From: Plantago ovata
Lineage: Eukaryota; Streptophyta; Magnoliopsida; Lamiales; Plantaginaceae
Assembly: GCA_028274465.1 (NCBI GenBank)
Contig: CM051455.1
Coordinates: forward strand, 42,797,129 to 42,861,128
Reading direction: 5' to 3'
Length of the DNA: 64,000 nt
A program made the position numbers and the translations under genes. The notes beneath the pieces were generated by a model. The model was not told the origin of the DNA. It searched no databases and was given only the letters and a program-made list of their open reading frames with translations. Positions 46,018-57,700 of this stretch are shown here, piece after piece. Positions within the stretch are counted from its first letter, which is position 1. The number at the start of each line of letters is the position of its first letter.

Positions 46018-46381
46018 ATTAGCTGCAGGCCCATAAGGTATGGCAATCCCTGTTACTTTGAAGGAAATGTCAGAAAGCAAGCCAGCTATATATTGAGCGC
46101 CATTTTAGCTTCGAAAAACACTTGCCTGGCGCTTTATATATGGCACTTTTCACCATATAAGGGCACTTTTCACCATATAAACCCATGTAAGTATATGCTG
46201 AAAACTCGAACGATTATACATACTTACTCTAAAGACATCCAGTAGACCAGTACTAAGCTCCATGCATAACCGATCTTTTATTTTATCTGTGACTAATGAA
46301 TTTACTATCTATATTTATTTATGTGCAGCTGAAGGCAATTGCACCTTCCCGGAGTATATCGATTTGAACAATAATTATTGA
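46018..46381 (+). pseudogene. Truncated X8-domain gene (duplicate of the gene at 51457)
   Basis: The promoter and leader (45720-46017) are retained up to gtaagaaaca. The sequence then jumps to the middle of the X8 exon (attagctgca...), so the start codon, signal peptide, first intron and N-terminal half of the X8 domain are missing. The remaining exon part (to 46186) reads GNPCYFEGNVRKQASYILSA, then a 20-bp tandem duplication of ggcacttttcaccatataa-type sequence and a stop. The last exon (46329-46381) still reads EGNCTFPEYID. A donor GTAAGT at 46187 and acceptor at 46327-46328 survive. With no start codon it is a pseudogene, created by one deletion after the tandem duplication. Confidence 0.85.
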
Positions 46382-47388
46382 TGGATAAATGTTTAATTCC
46401 AAGTTCCAACTGAGAGCTAAGCTACCAGTGAGATCTTTAGACGGCCGGAAATAAAAACATTGTTGTGTTCTTCAATGAAATGACATAAACTTCAATTTGT
46501 ACTTTCTTTTTGTTACATCTCCATTTACTTTTTACAATAGCATTAAAAGATAGAGCTGGATAATTAGGCTTGGAAGTTGATCTGGATTGATCCACAACTG
46601 AATTGGATCCTGCATTGCGAATATATTTCATTTTGGGTCGAATCAAATTTGAATTGGACCAAATTGGATCTGATCCCTGAAAAATATGAAATTACAAAAG
46701 TGCAATATATAGTGATGTTATACAAGTAAAGTCGAGTAATGTTGAGCTCGACTTGATCTCGAATAACATTCAAACTGAGTTTAGGCTCGGCTATAGTTAA
46801 GAAAATAAGCAAAAAATATATAAAGATTGAGCCATAAATATTTATACTCAAGCTTGGCTCATTTTGGCCCGAACGAACTCGAGTTGAGCCGAGCTCGTGA
46901 TAAATTATTTTTAAAAAAATGTAAAAATATGCAATAAGATGTTAAAATTAATTAAGGAAAATCTTGATAACAAATTATAAATCACTGATTTTACCACTTT
47001 AGTACCCTACTACGTACTTTTTGGGTTGACTGAGAATTAATTATATAAATGTCATTGCCTCTAAAATGACAAACCAAACAAGGTCTTAACCATGTTATTT
47101 TTTTAATTTTTTTTTAAAAACTTTATAGAGTTTTGTTTTTTTAATATCTTTTTCTTTTTCTTCCCTAAAGCTCCGGTATCGGAGGGCTTCATTTTGGCTG
47201 AGATTTGCTGCTCCGCCTTTAGCTTTAACAGTGCCGGAGCAACTGCTCCGCCACTGTCATTAGGTCCGACCATAGAAGTGACTCTCCGATCAGAATAGTC
47301 ACTGCTCCGATTAGAGTTTTAATTTACCTTTTCAGATTTTGTTTTTTAGGTTAAAGCTTGTTTGGCTCTAAGACAATATGAAATTGAA

Positions 47389-50300
47389 TAATGTTGGTTT
47401 GTTTAGTGTCGATACTCAAGGTAGAAGATTTAGGTGGACTAATAGTCATGTGTACTCCAGAATCGACCACGACATTGCCAATGTGGATTGGTTTCAACAA
47501 AATATTAATGCTAGCTTGCAAATTTTACCACCGGGACTGTCAGACCCAGGGGCGGCTCAGTCTCTGTGCAGTCAACCCGACCGCACAGGGCCTCGTAAAA
47601 TTTGGGGCCTCAATTTATTTTATCTAGTGGTCATATACTTGTGTTTATGACTAAAGTTCATTGAGTTATGATGTCCCAGTGGGAGAAGTCTGGGTTAAAG
47701 TATCTTCTCATTACCTTATGTCTTTGGATCTATACTTTTAGTGAATCATTATTATTATTTTATTTTATTTTTTTTGATTTTTTTTAAATCCCTTGTCATA
47801 CGATTGTTTGGGTCCAATATTAGGGGGTGGAACGGGGCCTCCAAAACCCAGAGCCGCCCCTGGTCCGACCACTCCCCGCTGCACCTATCACGCATGATCA
47901 ATAGCCCGACAGTCAGTAAACCTTTCCAGTTTCTAAACTGCATTGCTGGACTCCCCGACTTCAGGTATGTGGTACAACACGGCTGGAATATACAGTGCCC
48001 AGGGTCACGGCAACCAAGTCTGGCTAAAGCTTAAACGGCTGCAACCTGTCCTGCGCGGTATGACCAAACACGTTACTAGCTTCACGCAAAAGATAGCAAC
48101 AGCCCGGGCCACATTGGAACAGACACAAGTCGAACTGCAACATGATAAATTTAATTTAATGCCGACTTGATTGCTAGAATGAAAGAAGAGAGCCGTGATT
48201 TGGACCGATGGTTAACTCTGGAAGAATCGGTTATGCAACAAAAAGCAAAAATCGACTGGCTCCAACTGGGAGATGGTAATACCGCATACTTCCATGCTTC
48301 TGTCCGGGAAAAGAACAAGTCCGTCGGCATGGCCCGTTTAGGAACGAGTTCAGGATAGACTCTCCATTCGTTTGCGGAGCTAGAGGCAGAAATCCTCGAC
48401 TTCTATGGCAACTTAGTTGGTCGAGCTGCCCCAAGAACGAAAGCAGTAGATATCACTATTCTGCGTGAGGGCCCTCAACTATCACGACTCGATAGGGAGG
48501 CTTTGATTGCTGAGGTTACTGAAAAGGAGGTCTATGCGGCTCTCCAGGATATCGGCGATACAAAAGCCCCTGGCATAGACGGGTTTAATGCAAAAATTTT
48601 CAAGGCGGCATGGCATATAGTGAAGCCCGATATACTAGCAGCAATACATGAATTCTTTCATCATGGGATATTGTATCCAGCTTGGAATTGCACGCTCGTA
48701 ACTCTTATTCCTAAAACATCAGACGCCAAAACTATGAAGGAATTCCGCCCCATCTCTTGATGTACCACTATATATAAAATAATCTCCAAAGTTCTTACTA
48801 ACAGACTCGGGAAGGTGATTAATGTTATTGTGAATGATAGCCAATCGACATTTATTCCAGGGAAGAACATTCAAGACAATATCTTGATGGCACAAGAGCT
48901 AGTGAAAGGATATAATAGACGAGGCATCTCACCACACTGTATGATCCTGATGGATATGCAACTGGTCTTGGGGATTAGTGGGGAGTGGAGTGCACTAGAA
49001 TGCATTATGAGGGAATCAGGCTTCTCGTTACCCTTTATTCAGTGGGTAATGATATGTGTCAAATCTGTTTCCTACCAATATGCTATCAACGGGGTACCCT
49101 CAAAAATATTGAAAGTGAACCGTGGCCTTAGACAAGGCGATCACATCTCGCCCCTCCTCTTTGTGCTGATTATGGAGTACCTCCATCGATGCTTACAACA
49201 ACTCCAACATGTTCCTAATTTTAACTTTCACCCTAAATGTGAACGTTTGAAGATTACTAATCTATGCTTAGCAGATGACCTCATGTTGTTTGTACGGGGG
49301 GATATATAGTATCTGTTCAGCTTCTCATGCAACAATTCCAGAAATTCTCTCGAGCTACTGGTTTAGTTGCAAATTTAGGGAAGTGCAAAGTCTTCTTTGG
49401 AGGAGTTCATCATAATGATATGGAACACATCTTGCAGCACACTGGCTTCGCACGCGGTGCCTTACCAGTGAAGTACCTTGGCGTGCCACTGTCCTCAAGT
49501 AAGCTCACGGTAAATATGTGTCAGCCACTTGTTGATAAAATCACACAGCGAATTCGACACTGGACATCCAAATTGCTCAGCTATGCTGGGCGGCGCCAAC
49601 TCATAGAAAGTGTCCTATTCTCCGTAACTAATTACTGGTTACAAGTTTTTCCCCTCCCTAAACAGGTTTTGCAGCATATTGAAAGCATATGCCGAACATA
49701 CCTGTGGAGTGGGTGCGAAAATCAATCCCGAAAGTCCCCCGTGGCCTGGGATACAGTGTGTTGTCCGTGAAGCTGTACGTGGTGGACTAAATCTCCGATC
49801 CTTAACAGAATGGAATCAATCTCTGATGGCCAAACTCTTATGGAACATTCAAAACAAAACGGACAAGCTTTGGATCCGGTGGGTGCATAGTTACTATTTG
49901 AAAGACACTCCAATGAACCTTTACCTGCCCCTGGTGAATGGTTCCTGGACAATCAGATGTATATAAACTCCGGTATATGGCTTGAATGAATGGAATGATT
50001 GCATAGCACGTGGCAGATTTGAGGTCCAACGAATTTATGCGGGGCTACGAGGCTTGAGGGAAAAAACCCCATGGAGAGAGTTTGTGCTAAAAAACATGGC
50101 CCGGCTGAGATCCGTCTTTGTTCTCTGGCTCTGCCTACACAAGCGATTAGCAACCAAAGATCGCCTGCAATTTTTTGGTGTTGATACCGACGGAAAATGT
50201 TGTTTCTGTGGCCAGCCGGAATCGGTGGAGCACCTATTCTTCGACTTCACAGAAACACGCTCCATTCTGCGCTCTACTGCTGGCTGGTGTCGTTCGGACA

Positions 50301-50679
50301 TCAGGTGTGATAGCTGGGACAGTGGCCTGGCAGGTTTAGTGCGGAAAGTAAGAAGTAAAGGCTGGAAATCGCAACTGCTTAAAGGGCTCGTTGCTGAGGT
50401 TATCTACGACATTTGGAGTGCGAGAAATGCGTCTATATTCCAAGGAAAAACGATCGACGCAACGCAGATTAGCACAACTGCCATTCAAACAATCATCAAG
50501 CGCAGCAACCTCTATCCTAAATTGAAGGATCCGGTTTATGAACTAATCTTTGGATAATTGTTTTGATGTTTTAGTTTGCGGAACTTGGGTGGCCTGGACA
50601 CTTTATGTCGGCCTTTTTGTACTTATATTGTTTTTGAAGTCTTAATGGGAAGATCTCGTACAGTTCCAAAAAAAAAAAA
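47389..50679 (+). mobile_element. 5'-truncated L1-type LINE, decayed
   Basis: The element ends in a run of A (50668-50679) and is flanked by a near-identical 10-bp duplication, TGAAATTGAA at 47379-47388 and TGGAATTGAA at 50680-50689. Coding remains in order: the end of the APE endonuclease (GRRFRWTN, SRIDHDIA; continuing LSDHSPLHLS after the MITE); reverse transcriptase (LVTLIPK, FRPIS, NRGLRQGD, ISPLLFVLIMEYL, and LADDLMLF for the usual FADD); and a zinc-finger RVT end (RLATKDRL, CCFCG, EHLFFD). The frame is broken several times, including a stop after FRPIS and a scrambled DxxKAYD region near 48960, so it is inactive. The RNaseH-like part was not seen. Confidence 0.88.
47547..47862. mobile_element. 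hAT MITE inserted in the LINE
   Basis: 316 bp with perfect 12-bp inverted ends CAGGGGCGGCTC and GAGCCGCCCCTG. The flanking 8-bp duplication is GTCAGACC (47539-47546) against GTCCGACC (47863-47870), 7 of 8 matching. Removing it restores the LINE reading LSDHSPLHLS. Internal sequence is AT-rich and non-coding, so it depends on a hAT transposase elsewhere. Confidence 0.88.
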
Positions 50680-51360
50680 TGGAATTGAAACAGTGCTTAA
50701 TGCGCGAGTTTGTCAAATTCGTGGATCAAAATGTAATTGTTCAATAAGTAGGGTCTAAAACGATATTAGAGACGCTAGTAGGGTACTAAAAAAATGAACC
50801 CTTATAAATCAATAATTCAACATCGATCCCAAAAGATAAGTTATCAAAGTCTAACAAATTAAAAGGCAAATATAAACAAATCAAGATTTAACTGATGGGC
50901 TTGAAAATGTAAATTATAGTATGAAGAATATGAAAGTATACGACAAACCTAATGAGCCTGTTGAGTATTTATCGAGTCGAGCACACTTGACTCGTTAATA
51001 AAACGAGTATAAATTTGGGTTGGAACAAATCAAACTCAAGCGTTAACGAGCCGAATACTCGATAAACCTCGGCCTGCAATAACACACCTCTAGACTCGTA
51101 TAAAGTGAATAGATTTTAAAAAGTGGTGATTTTTTTTCTTTCTATTTTTGGCTTTGGAAAAATTAAATTGCTGCATATAAGATTCTTATCTAATAAGTAT
51201 AACAGGTTGCAATTTTCTAAAGTCCAACTTCCCTAATTCCCAGAGCTGGTAAAACAAAATAAATTCATTTTTCCACTCCATGTATTTGGAGAAAGAACAA
51301 AGCAACTTTGATTAATGATGATGAACATGTATACTTAATTAGTTAATTGTATTCCAGCAC

Positions 51361-51368
51361 TATAAATA
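51361..51368 (+). promoter_or_regulatory. TATA box of the X8 gene
   Basis: TATAAATA, 96 bp upstream of the start codon and conserved in the duplicated promoter at 45919. Spacing to the ATG leaves a short leader, as usual for small secreted-protein genes. Confidence 0.6.
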
Positions 51369-51456
51369 AATATGTAGTTGTAGACTGATCTAAGCAAGCT
51401 TCACAATTCTTCTTTCAAGTTTCAAGATATAACAGTATCACAAGCTGTAAGAAACA

Positions 51457-52226
51457 ATGGCAAGGTTGAACATTCTAAGCCTGTGTTTTCTCTTCTTGTT
51501 CCTATACTCTACCATCTTTACCATCACCACTGGATGGCCTAGGCCTAGACGTCCCTTCTTTAAACCACATGGCAGCCCAGGATATCTTCACCACGGAACT
51601 CCACCTCAACATCAATACCATCTCCACAGAAGTCCACCTCGACGTCATCATCACAAACCAGTTAATTAATTTCACACAAAAATTCTTCATTTCTGCATTT
51701 ACATGTTTTTTGTATAATACTGTAGTATAAGAATATTAGCAATGTTTAAACTACTAACTTCAAACGCGTTTTGAAACCATTGTAGAAACTCAGTAACACT
51801 GGTTCGCGGACTTGGTGTGTGGCAAAGGACTCTCTGACAGAGCGTCAACTTTCAAGGTTTATACAGAATTTCTGCAATCCCAGCCCCAGGGGGACGAATG
51901 AATACCAAATTAGCTGCGATCCCATAAGGTCTGGCAATATATGTTACTTAGGGGGAAATGTCAGAATGCGAGTTAGTTATATATTGAGCGCCATTTCAGC
52001 TTCGAAAAACACTTGCTTGGCGAATTATGGCACTCTACGCCATAAAAACCCATGTAAGTATACTGAAAACTTAACTTGAACGATTATACTCTAAAGACAT
52101 GCAGTATTAATTAAGCCGCGATCTGTTATTTTATCTGTGACTAATGAATATACCATATATCTATATCTATGTGCAGCTAAAGGCAATTGCACCTTCCCGG
52201 AGTATATTGACTCGAACAGTTTTTGA
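51457..52226 (+). CDS. Secreted X8 (CBM43) domain protein with a His/Pro-rich linker
   Basis: Three exons: 51457-51660, 51786-52053 and 52177-52226, all GT-AG, giving 173 residues. Residues 1-25 are a signal peptide (MARLNILSLCFLFLFLYSTI...). Residues 26-68 are rich in Pro, Arg and His (PPRRHHHKP). Residues 69-173 are an X8 domain: TWCVAKDSLTERQLSRFIQN opens it, followed by GNICYLGGNVRMRVSYILSA and GNCTFPEYID, with the six cysteines expected for three disulfides. X8/CBM43 modules bind beta-1,3-glucan (callose), as in Ole e 10 and plasmodesmal callose-binding proteins. No C-terminal hydrophobic GPI signal is present, so a soluble wall protein is likely. Using the GTAAGT donor at 52054 is essential, because reading through loses the sixth cysteine. 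A broken duplicate lies at 46018. Confidence 0.87.
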
Positions 52227-53397
52227 TGGATAAATGTTTCCAACTGAGAGCTAGCTACCAGTGAGATCTTTAGACGGAAATAAAAACAATGTGTGTGATA
52301 TATACTTGTTCAATGGAATGAAAAATTTCAATTCGCACTTTCTTTTGTTACATCTCCATTTACTTTTACAGTAGCATTAGACAGAGTTGGATAATTAGGC
52401 CTGGAAATTGATCCAAATTGATCCACAACCGGACTGGATCAATTTCATTTAGTACTGGATCAAACCCGGATTCGATCCTGGAAAAAAAATGAAAATTATA
52501 AAATTGTATGGATTTTTGGTGCCCGGTGCATTCGGATCTGGACTTGGTCTGGATCGAATCGTACCCTATGAAAAAAAAGAATGGATTTGATCCAGATCAG
52601 AATCCCATAAGGTCGAAGTCAATGGATCAATCCCAAATTGCTAGGCGCATACATTGTGCCAAGTCCTCACTCAACGTACGAAATTGAAACTAAAAAAAAA
52701 TTCAAAAGAATATTTGAATTAGCCGGATCCCATGAGAGAATATCTCCGTATATTCCAAAGGCCATAAAGAGGAGTTGCATTTGGCACGTAAATTTCAAAA
52801 TTGGACCATCTATAAAGACTTTTTTGAAATTTTGGATGCTGATGTATTGCCAATTGCAGTCTAAGGCTCTCAGCAACAAAACACACAGAAACAGCACATA
52901 TTATTAAAGACCAACAACACCAGTCCACTTAGCTAGTTATATGGGAACTGGGAAGATTGACTAGGAAAAAAAGATGCTACTAGTATTTGATAATGGCCTT
53001 ATTATTTATTAATAATTAATTAGGCACGACAACTTAGCTTACTTGGAATATAATCCATAGTCACCATCAAAATATTGTTGTGATATTTCCTTCATACAAC
53101 ATATGTACAACAATTTTTTTTGTCATTTATAGTTGTTTAATGTTTATTTTTACCCCATTTCATATCTAACGATCATGAAATTACTATTTTTTGTACCATT
53201 TAGAAAGAAAAGGTACCCACAAGAATATGTGGAGATCATTTAACTTTCAAATTAAATGACATATATTAAAGAGAAATAGTTGCATATGTGAATAAACACA
53301 TTTTAGTTCTACTTAATGAATAAATAAAATTAAAGTAGTCATGATGATCTGATCATTCTATTCTAATTTAAGAATTCAAAACTTGAAGCAAAGGCCT

Positions 53398-53575
53398 GCA
53401 AGGGGTTGACTCGGTTGGTTAAAGATATGAATATCTTACTCTTGGTCACAGTTTTGAATTCAATAGGAGGAGAATTTGAAATAATGTCACCCTAAGCGGT
53501 GATATTAGTGAGCTCGTGGGATTTATCTAGTGGTCGAGGGTTTTCCATGTTCGGTATGTCAGTAAAGTGAATCAT
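53398..53575 (+). mobile_element. tRNA-derived SINE (candidate)
   Basis: The tRNA-like head ggggttgactcggttggtta (A-box-like) and cagttttgaattc (B-box-like), about 40 bp apart, are followed by a body with gagctcgtgggatttatcta. The arrangement resembles the candidate at 30291. Ends not defined. Confidence 0.4.
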
Positions 53576-54145
53576 TTGAAAAACTACTCTACGGGTGTGT
53601 TTGGCACAAGCCTTTTCAATCATTTTACAGGGTGATTCCACATTGACCATAATAAGACGGTTTAACTATAATAAGTATATTTGATTAATATCAATAAACA
53701 TATAATTTGAATCTTCTTGATGTAACTTTTCAAAAAATAACGTGACTGATCAGTTATCAGTCAATTTATCAGCTTTTGGTCCTTTTATCAACTACTCCCA
53801 ATCAACGTATTAGTTCGTTTTGCCAAATAGTCGACTCCATGGGTGTGTTTATTGGCGTGAACGTATCAGTCATCTTATAAAGTGATTTCACCTCATTCAT
53901 TTGATTATTTGACTATAATAAATTTATGTGGTGGATACTAATAAGGTGACTAATTTGGATAACTAGTCTATATTACTTATTATTAAAAAAATAAGGTAAC
54001 TAATTAGTTTATTAACTTACTATCACTATCGTAAATAACATATGCCATAAACATAACCAACCACACTAGATTCTTAAATCCAATGACCTTGAACTACATA
54101 AAATCCTAAGAAACTTGCTTTGAGGGAAAAAATCCCCTTTATTTC

Positions 54146-54250
54146 ATGCTAGACTAGTCTATCACACCACCAATACACATGATAGTGGACCCCACACATG
54201 TGGGACCCACATGTATGTGTCTTGGTGGTGTAATAGACTAAATCTAGCAT
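54146..54250. mobile_element. Palindromic foldback element (small MITE)
   Basis: 105 bp that reads as one hairpin. The arms ATGCTAGACTAGTCTATCAC and the inverse of GTAATAGACTAAATCTAGCAT pair across most of their length, centred near ccacacatgtggg. TTC occurs on both sides (54143-54145, 54251-54253) as a possible 3-bp target duplication. Confidence 0.7.
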
Positions 54251-54771
54251 TTCATAAACCGAAAAATCCCTCATCATCATGATTTAATTACACCAACTTT
54301 AATTAGTCTTTTGATCCAATGATCTCTTTTCCAAATATAAATATATACCGTAGTAATTGGATAGCTAGTCACCCACTAATGTAGCTAATGATGATGGAAA
54401 GATTGAACTAAAATAAGAGTTTACACTTATAACTCAACATGTATCATTACCAAAATTCACTAATTCATCTTTTGAAGAAATAAATCAAAATGATCTTCAT
54501 AGAAATAAGTTAATTATCGAATACCAAGAGCAAAATAAAATTGAAAAAAGTTTGTTTGTTTTTTTTGAAACAATTGAAAAAAGTTTCAATAATGAGAATA
54601 GCGGTTTGACTATCACGCACCCCCATCATTGCACTGTCACATACCTTACATTTCTCCAAGACTCCAACATGCATTTTCTATTTACATTTTATATGAAAAA
54701 AAAAATAATAAAAAACAAATAACGATAAAAAAGAATTATTACTAAATTATCGACGCACTTACACTTTCTCT

Positions 54772-57700
54772 CTCTCCACCACCACCCCCTCTCTCTCTCT
54801 CTTCTGCTTATTATTCTCTCTGTTTCTCTCTCTACATTTTTACAAGGTTAATGGTGTCATAATATAATCTGGGCACCAAATTAACCCTCTCCGTCACTCA
54901 CCGATGATCATCGGTACGTTTTTCGCCTCCATTTCAGCTCATTTCTGTAAAATGTGTTGTGAAATATATGCATTACAGGTTGTTGTGATCAATTGATCTC
55001 GTTTCGCCGCTGTGTTTTTGTTTCTTCTACAGATTCATGATTGTTGTTATCAGTATGTTACGCCTCTTGATTGACGTGATTTCCTTGATCCTATTGATTT
55101 TTTTTTCCGTGAATTGTTATTCTCGTGCTGTATTTTTATTTGATATGTTTACCTTTTCCTGTTTTATTTATTTTTTGGTTGCCATAATTGCTAGATCTCT
55201 CTGTGTTATGTTTTGTTTTATTTTCGCCGGTTCCATTAGTCTGCTGTAATATGTGCCGTGGTCGGTAAATGTGGAAAAGTTCAAATGTCTGTTTTCAGGC
55301 TGTAGATATGTATATGTGCCTGTGTGTCTTTTGAATTCTCTTTTGAATGGTTATTTTTATGGTATAAGCAGCTCAATCGTCGATTTCATATAATAATGAA
55401 GTGAATTTGTAAGTGAAGAAACTTATATGGTAGCATAGAGGCATGGTCTTCACAGAGATAGACACACAAAAATTCTTGAGCTATGTACTACGGAACATTC
55501 CGTTTCTTAGTTATCGAAGCTATGAAATACTTGTAAATAATAGGAAAAAAGGATAATGCTGGTTAAAAGATACTATTATACAATTTAAATTTCCAGAGGG
55601 ATCTGTAATCTACTATTAGAGACCAAGGATTTGCTAATCTAAGTTATATGAAAGAGGTTGAGGGAGGTTGTAATTCATAATGACTTGAAAGTTACCTGAT
55701 CTAGATGGTGGAGAAGTTAATATGTTGGCATTCCAAGAATGTAAAAGGACAAGCAGCATTACGTATGGGGCTTCATGGTGCACTTGGAATTTGCATTTTG
55801 TATTCCCTAGAGCAGTTTTGAGTCTCTCTCTCTCCTTTTTTTTTGTCTCCCCCCCTCCCCATTTTAAGAAGTCGATCTTTCGTGCTGAGATGTAGCCTTA
55901 AGTTGGCTGATCTTTTAGAATCATTTATAGAATCTATATGAGTAGAAATCTCGATCATACTAAAATTTATACCAGTGCTTGTAAATATTTTTAGTTTTTG
56001 TTCTTTGATTATCCTCTACCAATTGGTTTTTAATTTTCGTGTACCAATCTGTTTCTATTATTGGTTCCTACTAGTACCATAATATAGACAAAAGTTTGTA
56101 CAAGTGTTTGTTAAAGAATTTAGTTCCTATTCTCTGAGGACCCTCTCCTACTTGGTTTCTATTTCTTTTGGTGCCATGATTCTGTTTCTGTTATTGATAA
56201 CTTCTATAACCATATAAGTTATGGAATGCATTAGTGTTCTTTGTCACTGCAACATACCTCAACGCTGATTCTTTCAAAATTTTCTTTTCTGCATCGCGTG
56301 GCTAGAATTTTGTTTTGGCACAACTGATTTACGTGTTTCAATCGCCCTCACCATTAATATTTGCAAAATTGATACAAACTGGCAGTGGCGACAAAGTTTA
56401 TTGGAGGCAGGATTGAGCAGAGTCACGAAATCATCAACTTAATATATTATTCATTAAGCTTGAAAGCGAATATATATTGGACTGCCTTTTCAGAGGCTTT
56501 ATTTCTTTTGATCTCATTGTGGATCATCATATGCTAATTCCTGCTGCACCTATCTAGTCCAAATCCACATGTTTGAAAACAGATATAAACCAGCTCCGTG
56601 AAGCTGCCTTAATGTTTTTACACACGAGCCTGCCTCTGCCAGTTCTTATTGAAATTCATGCATGATACATGTGACAGGAAAAAGAAATTTTAAAGAACTA
56701 GTCATAGCAGAAGCGTTGAATTTGGAGCTTTAATAATCTCTGTAATCATCTTTCTTACTAGTGTTTAGGCTCTATGTTTTGTTGCTATCTCATGTATGAA
56801 AGCGATCATTCAACTTTTTAGCATCACAGAGGCTTCACTGGAACATGTATATTACAGTTAGCACATATCGGTTCTTGTGAGTTGAGAAGAAATTAGCTGG
56901 ACCAAATATAACTTTTGAGCTTCTTCAGCCAAAAATGGCATACTCTTTCTTTTTAACCTTATGGGACCATATGAAATTTTTTCTTCTTTTCACTGGTTGT
57001 GAGTGACTCACTGCACTTTTGCACTCACAAGAGATATTATTTCTGACAATGGTGACTTTTCTATGTTTAATCATGTTGAACTAAAAGTGGCACGGGGCCA
57101 ACTTGTGTATATTTATGTTTTAACTTTGGACTGCCTTACTGCATGTACCATATACCCACCGCCACCGGAACTTTGTAAAAGGAGGCTATAAAGATGGTAT
57201 CAATATTTCTTTCCATAGGCAGACAGTGTTATGAAGATAATATATCCTCCTTTCACAAAAATCAGTGATTAGATTATACTACCTTTTTATTTATTTATTT
57301 TTTTTTTAAAATTCTTTTAACATGTTACTACAATTTTAAAATAATATGATTTGACAACTAATAAAATGCTAACTTGAATTTGTAACACTTTTATAGTCTC
57401 TATAGATAGAAACACGAATCACCCATTACGAGGAATTGAAATCTTGACCTTTTGGTTACGTGGTGTTTTAGATCTCCACTAGGTACTTTGACGTTACTTG
57501 TTAAATTTTACTTTATTACACCTTTAAATATTTTGTTTTTATGTATTTGGCCCGAATAACGTCGATATGCATTTATGAATTTATAAATTTTTTGTTGACT
57601 TTCTGGTCTAAATTCTTGCAATTTAAAAATTAATCTTTATTTCTTTAGTGGTGGTGTATATAAATACCAGGTTTCTATTGACAGATTGTATGTTTTTGTT

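Larger units (their letters stand above)
45170..46690 (+). repeat. Tandem duplication, copy 1
   Basis: The unit has three blocks: a GAGCTCGACTCG / GAGCCGAGCTCG-rich segment (45170-45650), the promoter and remains of an X8 gene (45720-46381), and a tail starting at about 46553 (gctggataattaggcttgg). All three recur in order from 46735 to about 52500, where the first block is split by later insertions. Confidence 0.75.
46985..50801. mobile_element. TIR element (MITE-like) with 10-bp duplication, enlarged by a LINE
   Basis: TTATAAATCA occurs at 46975-46984 and 50802-50811, while duplication copy 1 has it once at the matching site, an empty-site proof of insertion. Inside the ends, TTTAGTACCCTACTA (46998-47012) is perfectly inverted at 50776-50790, and the outer 11-13 bases are partly inverted too. 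The duplication size is close to the 9-11 bp of Mutator-like elements. Without the LINE it would be about 520 bp and non-coding. Confidence 0.65.
46735..52500 (+). repeat. Tandem duplication, copy 2, with nested insertions
   Basis: The same three blocks as copy 1: the GAGCTCGA-rich segment at 46735-46984 and 50802-51092 (split by a 3.8-kb insertion), the X8 gene with promoter (51140-52300), and the tail from about 52387. The first block ends in cacacctcta (51083-51092), like a hAT terminus (TAGAGGTGTG inverse), so that block may itself be an old hAT relic. Confidence 0.75.
52501..54760. other. Intergenic with SINE candidate, tandem repeat and foldback element
   Basis: No gene. Contains a SINE candidate (53398), two related blocks beginning gggtgtgttt(g/a)ttggc-like at about 53595 and 53840 (a loose tandem pair of about 245 bp), and a foldback element at 54146. 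Otherwise AT-rich. Confidence 0.45.

Noticed and set aside
55037-55249. Hydrophobic 70-codon open frame
   Set aside because: It lies in the predicted GSK3 leader intron, is T-rich by composition and has no family resemblance.
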